This document shows, one piece after another, positions 42,336-46,292 of a stretch of DNA of 46,292 bases (position 1 is the stretch's first letter; the number at the start of each line of letters is the position of its first letter). The translations under genes and the position numbers were made by a program. The stretch is from contig NZ_JOEH01000051.1 in assembly GCF_000719095.1 (NCBI RefSeq), positions 1 through 46,292 on the forward strand, read 5' to 3'. The DNA is from Streptacidiphilus jeojiense. GTDB taxonomy: Bacteria; Actinomycetota; Actinomycetes; Streptomycetales; Streptomycetaceae. The notes beneath the pieces are model-generated. The model did no database searches. It saw only the letters and a program-made list of their open reading frames with translations, and was not told the DNA's origin.

Positions 42336-43247
42336 GTGAGAACTACGAACGTGGTGAGCCTCCAAAGCCGCAGTGCGATCCGAGCCAAGTGCTCTGCGAG
42401 CCTGAAAGTGGCTGACATCGAGGTCTGCTGGGCCAGCGGGGGATTCGAGAAGGCCCACGCTGTAGAGGCCGGTGAACGCGTACGAAGCCGCGCGTTCGAT
42501 GCCTATGCCGGCGCAGTGAACTGGTCGGATGAGGACCAGGTAGCGGCTGCCCTCTTGGTGTTCGAGCGAATGCTCCGCAAAGTAAGGGGAGAAGACCGGC
42601 AGCAAGGTCGTTCGGTGGATGACTTCCAGGAGGTGCGCCGTGCCTTCGCCGAGGACGGATACCAGATCACCGAAGGGCTTCAGATTCTCCGGTTTGGAGC
42701 CGAGCGCCCCGAACACGCGACGTCGGCCGGCGAATCGTATGCTTCCGCGCTGCGCATCCTGCGCAACGCTCGGAACCAGATCGAACGCAGCCCACGACTC
42801 ACCGAGCTGCTGGACGAGGAGCTGATTCGAGACGTTCTGCTGGTGGCGCTGAACGGTCACTTCGAAGGCCGTTCAACGGGCGAGACTACGAATCACCGCG
42901 GAAAGACCGACATCCTGGTCAGGATCTCAGACCTCAACGTTCTGGTCGCTGAGTGCAAGGTCTGGCGCGGGCGGCAGGGCGTACTCGATGCCCTTACGCA
43001 GCTTCTGGGCTACCTGAGTTGGGCTGACACCCATGCTGCACTGCTGATCTTCATCCGCACCGGCAACCCTGGAGAGACGGTGGCCAAGGCGGTCTCCGCA
43101 TTGGAGCAGCACTCTGCTTTCCTGCGGGTGGGGTCCGTTGACGAGAACGCAAGGCAGGTGAACGTCGTGGTGCAGTCGCCCGTCGATGCTGCCAAGGAGG
43201 TTGAGATCGCCCTGATCCCGTTCGTGATCGCTTCGCTGCCACGTTGA
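42336..43247 (+). CDS. PD-(D/E)XK nuclease-like protein
   Basis: 303 residues from GTG 42336; GTG 42408 would give a shorter form. The N-terminal helical part (about 40-115: ARAFDAYAG-like, WSDEDQVAAALLVFERMLRKV) is followed by a nuclease-like core. It has GETTNHRGKTDILVR with Asp192, then NVLVAECKVW with Glu206 and Lys208, and a later TQLLGYLSW with Gln222 (motif of the Mrr/restriction type). This is the D-(x)n-ExK pattern of the PD-(D/E)XK fold. A TAGCAT box six bases before the GTG suggests a leaderless mRNA. No methyltransferase or helicase is beside it, so it is a solitary nuclease: restriction, anti-phage or repair roles are all possible. Confidence 0.7.
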   Translation: MRTTNVVSLQSRSAIRAKCSASLKVADIEVCWASGGFEKAHAVEAGERVRSRAFDAYAGAVNWSDEDQVAAALLVFERMLRKVRGEDRQQGRSVDDFQEVRRAFAEDGYQITEGLQILRFGAERPEHATSAGESYASALRILRNARNQIERSPRLTELLDEELIRDVLLVALNGHFEGRSTGETTNHRGKTDILVRISDLNVLVAECKVWRGRQGVLDALTQLLGYLSWADTHAALLIFIRTGNPGETVAKAVSALEQHSAFLRVGSVDENARQVNVVVQSPVDAAKEVEIALIPFVIASLPR

Positions 43248-43290
43248 GGGCTCGCGGTCGAGTTGCCAGGTTCAGGTTGAGCGGTTGAAG

Positions 43291-43533
43291 TCACCAGACC
43301 TCGGGACCGCCACTCCTCCAGCGAACCAATTCCGGATCGGTGATGTCTGGGTCGTCCAACCCGGCTCGCCTCAGGAACTCCTCTACGTCGCCGCGTTGGA
43401 ACGCGTACCCCACCAGCTGGTGCCGGACCTCGACTCGGCGCGCGCTGCGCTCGCCGAACGTCGGGTGCGGCTGGACAGGGTGAACAACCACCGGCGGGTC
43501 GGTCGGGGCGTCCTGGGTTCCTTGCTCGTCCAC
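43291..43533 (-). CDS. Small hypothetical protein
   Basis: 80 residues from GTG 43533. The C-terminal part (ERSARRVEVRHQLVGYAFQRGDVEEFLRRAGLDDPDITDPELVRWRSGGPEVW) has a natural acidic/helical composition. The frame is also open further upstream to 43650, but that would overlap the divergent gene at 43619. No family recognised. It converges with the nuclease-like gene (43 bp between stops). Confidence 0.5.
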   Translation of the reverse strand: MDEQGTQDAPTDPPVVVHPVQPHPTFGERSARRVEVRHQLVGYAFQRGDVEEFLRRAGLDDPDITDPELVRWRSGGPEVW

Positions 43534-43618
43534 AGCATCAGCTTCACCCCCACTTCGCGCCTCCGCACGCCGGGCAACGCGCCGCGGGTGACGGTACGCC
43601 GCCGCTAGTCTGGCGCGT

Positions 43619-43891
43619 ATGGGCAAGCACTCCCGGCCGGACCCGCGCAACGAGTCAGAACTGCCGGACGACGTTGACCCGGCCGACGAGGCGCTGCTCT
43701 ACCCCTACATCCGGCGCCGCCGACCCCCGCTTGCTGGACGGAGAATCCACCACCCGATCAACGGCGGCGCCAGCCATGTCCGTCCCGACGAAGCCAGGCT
43801 GCTGCTCGAATGGGACGGCTTCGCCTACCAGCCGGGCGGAGTCGCGGTCAGCCTGGCGGAAGCCCACAAGTGGGCGTCGAAGGGCGTGTGA
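43619..43891 (+). CDS. Small hypothetical protein
   Basis: 90 residues, hydrophilic, with an acidic N-terminus (ESELPDDVDPADEALLYPYIRRRRPP) and a C-terminus that ends GGVAVSLAEAHKWASKGV. TAGTCT ends seven bases before the ATG, so the mRNA is probably leaderless. No family recognised. Convergent with the wall hydrolase gene. Confidence 0.6.
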   Translation: MGKHSRPDPRNESELPDDVDPADEALLYPYIRRRRPPLAGRRIHHPINGGASHVRPDEARLLLEWDGFAYQPGGVAVSLAEAHKWASKGV

Positions 43892-43928
43892 GTTCGGCCC
43901 CGCGGCACCAGCCCACCCGCAGTTCTCG

Positions 43929-44960
43929 TCACTGCACGATGCGCCGGAAGGCCACGGCTTCCTTGTTCCAGTAGCCGTCATCGAACTTGGTGATCTCGAT
44001 GTTCTCGCCAGTCCGGGGGGCGTCAATCACAAGATCATCCCCCAGGAACATGCCGACGTGACCGGGGTTCGTCGGCGTGCCGTCGCTGCCGGCGGTGAAG
44101 ATCAAGTCGCCCGGCTTGAGGTCGGAGGCGTTGTAGACCGGCGTGCCGTCGTTGACCTGTGTGTAGGTGGTACGGGTGATCGTGACGCCTGCGGCCTGGT
44201 AGGCCATCATCATCAGGCCGGAGCAGTCGTAGCTCGGGTCTCCTGTGCCGCCCCACTGGTATGGCAGGCCCAGCTTCGAGACGGCGAACTTGATGGCGGT
44301 CACCACGGCGACGGGAGTGCCGGTCGGCAGGGTGAACCCTTCGGGGAGGCTGACGGGATTGGTGATCGCTCCGCCGTTGCCGTCACCGTCGCCGCCGGAA
44401 CAGTTCGTGGCTCCGCCGCTGGCTGCGGCGACCAGCTGGCGCGCCAGGGACTCCCACTTGGCGTAGGCGTCGGGATAGGCAGACTGCTGCACGTCCTGGG
44501 CTGCCTGGCCCACAGGCAGGTTCTGCCAGTTGGAGACTTGGACGAGGCGGCTGTAGAACGCCTTGCTCGCGTACACCGGGTCCATCAGCTGTGATGGCGA
44601 CCCCCACCCCTGGCTGGGCCGCTGCTGGAAGAGTCCGATGGAGTCGAGGTCGCCGCTCGGCAGATTGACGAGGCTGCTCTCCTGCATGGCGGTGGCGATG
44701 GCGATCACCGCGGCCTGCTGGGGAAGGTTTAGGTCGGCGGAGACCTGGTAGATGATCTGGGCGTTGCTGACCTGCTCGCTGGTCAGGCTGACGCCGCCGG
44801 CCGCGGGCGATCCAACTGTGACCGGTGTCGAGCAGTTGCTCGTGCCAGCCACGGCGGCAGGGGTCACCGCTGTCGCCCCACCCGCGGCGAGCGCGATCGT
44901 CATCACCAACACGATCGGCGTTGCGATCCCGGCCCCGATGCCGAGCGCAGCCTTGTTCAT
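43929..44960 (-). CDS. Cell-wall hydrolase: transglycosylase-like plus NlpC/P60
   Basis: 343 residues. N-terminal membrane segment or signal (5-28), a transglycosylase-like domain (about 58-180: AIATAMQESSLVNLPSGDLDSIGLFQQRPSQGWG with Glu94), a linker with GDGDGNGG, and an NlpC/P60 domain (about 215-340) with Cys246 (YDCSGLM) and His301 (NPGHVGM). Two-activity enzymes of this layout occur in actinomycete conjugative elements and open the cell wall for DNA transfer. ATG 44960 is preceded by AAGGGGGG; the longer frame upstream is not protein-like. No other transfer gene is intact here. Confidence 0.85.
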   Translation of the reverse strand: MNKAALGIGAGIATPIVLVMTIALAAGGATAVTPAAVAGTSNCSTPVTVGSPAAGGVSLTSEQVSNAQIIYQVSADLNLPQQAAVIAIATAMQESSLVNLPSGDLDSIGLFQQRPSQGWGSPSQLMDPVYASKAFYSRLVQVSNWQNLPVGQAAQDVQQSAYPDAYAKWESLARQLVAAASGGATNCSGGDGDGNGGAITNPVSLPEGFTLPTGTPVAVVTAIKFAVSKLGLPYQWGGTGDPSYDCSGLMMMAYQAAGVTITRTTYTQVNDGTPVYNASDLKPGDLIFTAGSDGTPTNPGHVGMFLGDDLVIDAPRTGENIEITKFDDGYWNKEAVAFRRIVQ

Positions 44961-45244
44961 GAGCCCCCCTTCACAGCCAGGCCACGCACGCCCACCGCCT
45001 TGGTGGAGTGGCGCAGCCTGATTCACCACAGCTAAGGCGTGGGGCAGTAAAGATAGGCAGGATGCGAACAGAGAAGTCAACTGAAGTTTCTCGAAATGTG
45101 GACTTCCATGCGCTGGTGTTCAGCAGCGGGGGATTGAAATGGAGCCCAATGTCCGTATTGCACCACTGGTGATAGTGGCGCTGCGTGGCCGGAGGCCAGT
45201 GATAGCGGGCGGCGGGGCGGGGCGATAACGATCTGAAAACAGAC
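44961..45244. other. Intergenic stretch between the wall hydrolase and the XRE terminator
   Basis: 284 bp without a convincing gene. It has several short imperfect palindromes (CACCA-C-TGGTG near 45160; TTTC-TC-GAAA near 45090) and is AT-richer than its surroundings. It must hold the promoter for the leftward hydrolase. Confidence 0.35.
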
Positions 45245-45266
45245 GAGCCCCCCAGATGGGGGGCTC
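45245..45266 (-). terminator. Rho-independent terminator of the XRE gene
   Basis: GAGCCCCCC (45245-45253), loop AGAT, GGGGGGCTC (45258-45266). On the minus strand it is followed by GTCTGTTTTC, a T-rich tract, the clearest intrinsic terminator in the window. It is 53 bp beyond the XRE stop. Confidence 0.85.
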
Positions 45267-45318
45267 TACGTATTCCTCGACAAAAACATTCAAACGGACA
45301 TAGTGGGCAAGTTGGACT

Positions 45319-45792
45319 CTATCCGGACTGCTCTGGCTCGTCCTCGTCGCCGTAGAGACCTTCGATCCTGCGAAGGGACCGCGCCAAGTCGAGCAGGGCG
45401 GCGCTGCTGGCGGGCGAGAGGCCGTCGGCTTGGCGGGCAAGCTCGCGTATCGAGGGCTTCTGGAGCGCCTGGGCCAAGTGCAGTTCGGCGCGTGAGGGCG
45501 CCTCCTGCCTGGCCTCGTTGAAGAAGTCCAGGCGCACGTTGAACAGGGCGGCAATGGCCGTGATCCGGCTCAAGGTCGGGTCCGTGCGCTTCCCGGTCCT
45601 CAGTTGCCAGAGGTAGGTGGGCGAGATGACCGAGCGGCCGGCGCGGTCGTTCATGCGCTTCGCTGCTTCGGGGTTGGTGTACGGCTTCTGGTCCTTCGGG
45701 TGCACGTTGCTGAACAGATGGTTGAGCTTCGCGGCAAGAAATCCGTGCTCGCTGCCGTCTTCGCGCAAGTCTTCCTGGTCCTCTGTGGTCAT
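45319..45792 (-). CDS. EspR-like XRE regulator
   Basis: 157 residues from ATG 45792 (in-frame ATGs at 45822 and 45852 would give up to 177). The segment KPYTNPEAAKRMNDRAGRSVISPTYLWQLRTGKRTDPTLSRITAIAALFNVRLDFFNEA is the HTH typical of EspR/actinobacterial regulators in which the TN...V motif begins the domain. A C-terminal helical part ends RIEGLYGDEDEPEQSG. Such regulators are common in conjugative elements and in secondary metabolism. A CRP-like palindrome lies 87 bp upstream. Confidence 0.8.
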   Translation of the reverse strand: MTTEDQEDLREDGSEHGFLAAKLNHLFSNVHPKDQKPYTNPEAAKRMNDRAGRSVISPTYLWQLRTGKRTDPTLSRITAIAALFNVRLDFFNEARQEAPSRAELHLAQALQKPSIRELARQADGLSPASSAALLDLARSLRRIEGLYGDEDEPEQSG

Positions 45793-45878
45793 GGTCGGCG
45801 TTCTTCTCCCCTCGATCGCCATCGGGACATCGTTGCGCACAGTGATGGCCACCCGCCATGGACTACGCTTTGTATAGA

Positions 45879-45894
45879 TGTGACCTCGATCACA
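45879..45894. promoter_or_regulatory. Perfect CRP-type palindrome
   Basis: TGTGA-N6-TCACA, an exact match to the CRP/GlxR consensus, lies between the divergent starts at 45792 (XRE) and 46094 (small protein). TATACA on the minus strand is close to its left side as a -10 box, so a bound protein would overlap or touch the promoter. The flank at about 45895-45955 is AT-rich. Confidence 0.6.
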
Positions 45895-46093
45895 CGAATT
45901 CCAGTTGACGGCACATCTTTATTTCTGACTATTGTTTGCCCACAGCTCATTAGCCAGAGTGAACACGCCAGTCGGGCGCACTGTGGGACGAACGGGCTTT
46001 CCTGTCAGCAAGATCACGGCGCGGGGGTGGCCGACCGGACCGGCGTGGGCCGATCCGGGGCGGTTCTACCGATCCGCTGCGTTTGGAGCCCAC

Positions 46094-46228
46094 ATGTCTC
46101 TTCCTCTGCACGTCGCGCACGCTGCGCACACCCTGCTGGCCGGAGCGGTCAGCAACCCGGCCCCGGCCGACCCGACCAACGGGAGCAAGGGCACTACTGA
46201 GGTTGTAGGCGTGGTGTCGTCATGGTGA
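46094..46228 (+). CDS. Small protein, truncated (conjugative-element small membrane-protein-like)
   Basis: 44 residues from ATG 46094 (TTGGAG upstream). It starts MSLPLHVAHAAHTLLAGAVSNPAPADPTNG and ends VVGVVSSW. The beginning resembles small membrane proteins of actinomycete integrative conjugative elements (NPxP...PPG before a long membrane span), but the span is missing. It is probably cut: the sequence from about 46185 belongs to the end of another gene. TTGACG-N18-CTATTG upstream (about 45910) is a possible promoter. Confidence 0.45.
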   Translation: MSLPLHVAHAAHTLLAGAVSNPAPADPTNGSKGTTEVVGVVSSW

Positions 46229-46292
46229 GTCCGGTGCCGGCGAGGCATCCGTCGATGAGGTCGGGCCGGTACTGGACTTGGCGAAGGCCTCG
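46194..46292 (-). CDS. End of an unidentified gene (partial, runs off the right edge)
   Basis: The frame is open from the right edge to a TAG at 46194-46196 and gives 32 residues: YRPDLIDGCLAGTGL is the most protein-like part, then a polar tail. No family recognised. It overlaps the end of the small gene at 46094-46228 in the other strand, which indicates a junction near here rather than two complete genes. Confidence 0.35.
   Translation of the reverse strand, partial: RGLRQVQYRPDLIDGCLAGTGLTMTTPRLQPQ

Noticed and set aside
41487..42860. 457-codon open frame on the minus strand
   Set aside because: It runs across the ends of four genes and fragments with better evidence, contains no recognisable domain and lacks a ribosome site.

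Overview
The base composition (high GC with strong third-position G/C bias), a streptophobe-family membrane protein, MmyB-type and EspR-like regulators, MalT/NarL-type LuxR regulators and frequent GTG starts point to an actinomycete of the Streptomyces/Kitasatospora/Streptacidiphilus kind. No core housekeeping genes, tRNAs or rRNAs were seen. The window reads as an accessory region, such as a chromosome arm or large plasmid: catabolic and redox operons, each with its own regulator, interrupted by gene fragments, an insertion sequence and, at the right end, parts of a conjugative-element-like region.

Left (1-6.8 kb): two gene remnants are butted together near position 88 (the tail of a winged-helix protein and the DNA-binding end of a MalT-like LuxR regulator). 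They face a leftward catabolic-looking regulon of nine genes in three transcription units: cupin and NIPSNAP; VOC and ABM-membrane protein; isochorismatase-like hydrolase, SDR, MBL hydrolase, PadC-like decarboxylase and quinone reductase. Each unit is preceded by the same unusually well conserved element of about 45 bp, so the nine genes are probably one regulon.

6.8-18.4 kb: a membrane-anchored PepSY-like protein whose Shine-Dalgarno sequence lies in a hairpin; an aromatic-degradation set (TfdB/MhpA-type hydroxylase, membrane protein, extradiol dioxygenase, quinone reductase, FAH-family hydrolase) divergent from a GntR regulator; a MarR regulator divergent from a FUSC-type membrane protein; and a flavin trio (luciferase-like monooxygenase, MarR, FMN reductase), followed by an orphan NarL DNA-binding tail.

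18.4-31.4 kb: a streptophobe protein; an MMPL exporter divergent from a NarL-type histidine kinase/response regulator pair, with three copies of the palindrome ACCGCG-N2-CGCGGT around the pair; a 1395-residue secreted sedolisin (S53) protease with carboxypeptidase-regulatory-like, jelly-roll-like and Kelch domains; a TrmB/LuxR-like regulator; and a DUF998 membrane protein.

31.4-41 kb: an intact IS21-family element with exact ends and a 6-bp target duplication; a very small protein with a paralogue 8 kb away; a 504-residue orphan protein with an RNTSH motif that may be HEPN-like; an MFS exporter; and a redox operon (aldo/keto reductase, zinc alcohol dehydrogenase, cupin, carboxymuconolactone decarboxylase-like) divergent from an MmyB-type regulator.

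41-46.3 kb: a small membrane protein; a truncated YyaL/DUF255 gene; the second copy of the small protein; a PD-(D/E)XK nuclease-like protein; two small hypotheticals; a transglycosylase/NlpC-P60 wall hydrolase of the kind found in conjugative elements; an EspR-like XRE regulator with a strong terminator and a CRP-type palindrome upstream; and a truncated small protein running into the end of another gene. Several genes have a -10 box ending only 6-7 bases before the start codon, which suggests leaderless mRNAs.
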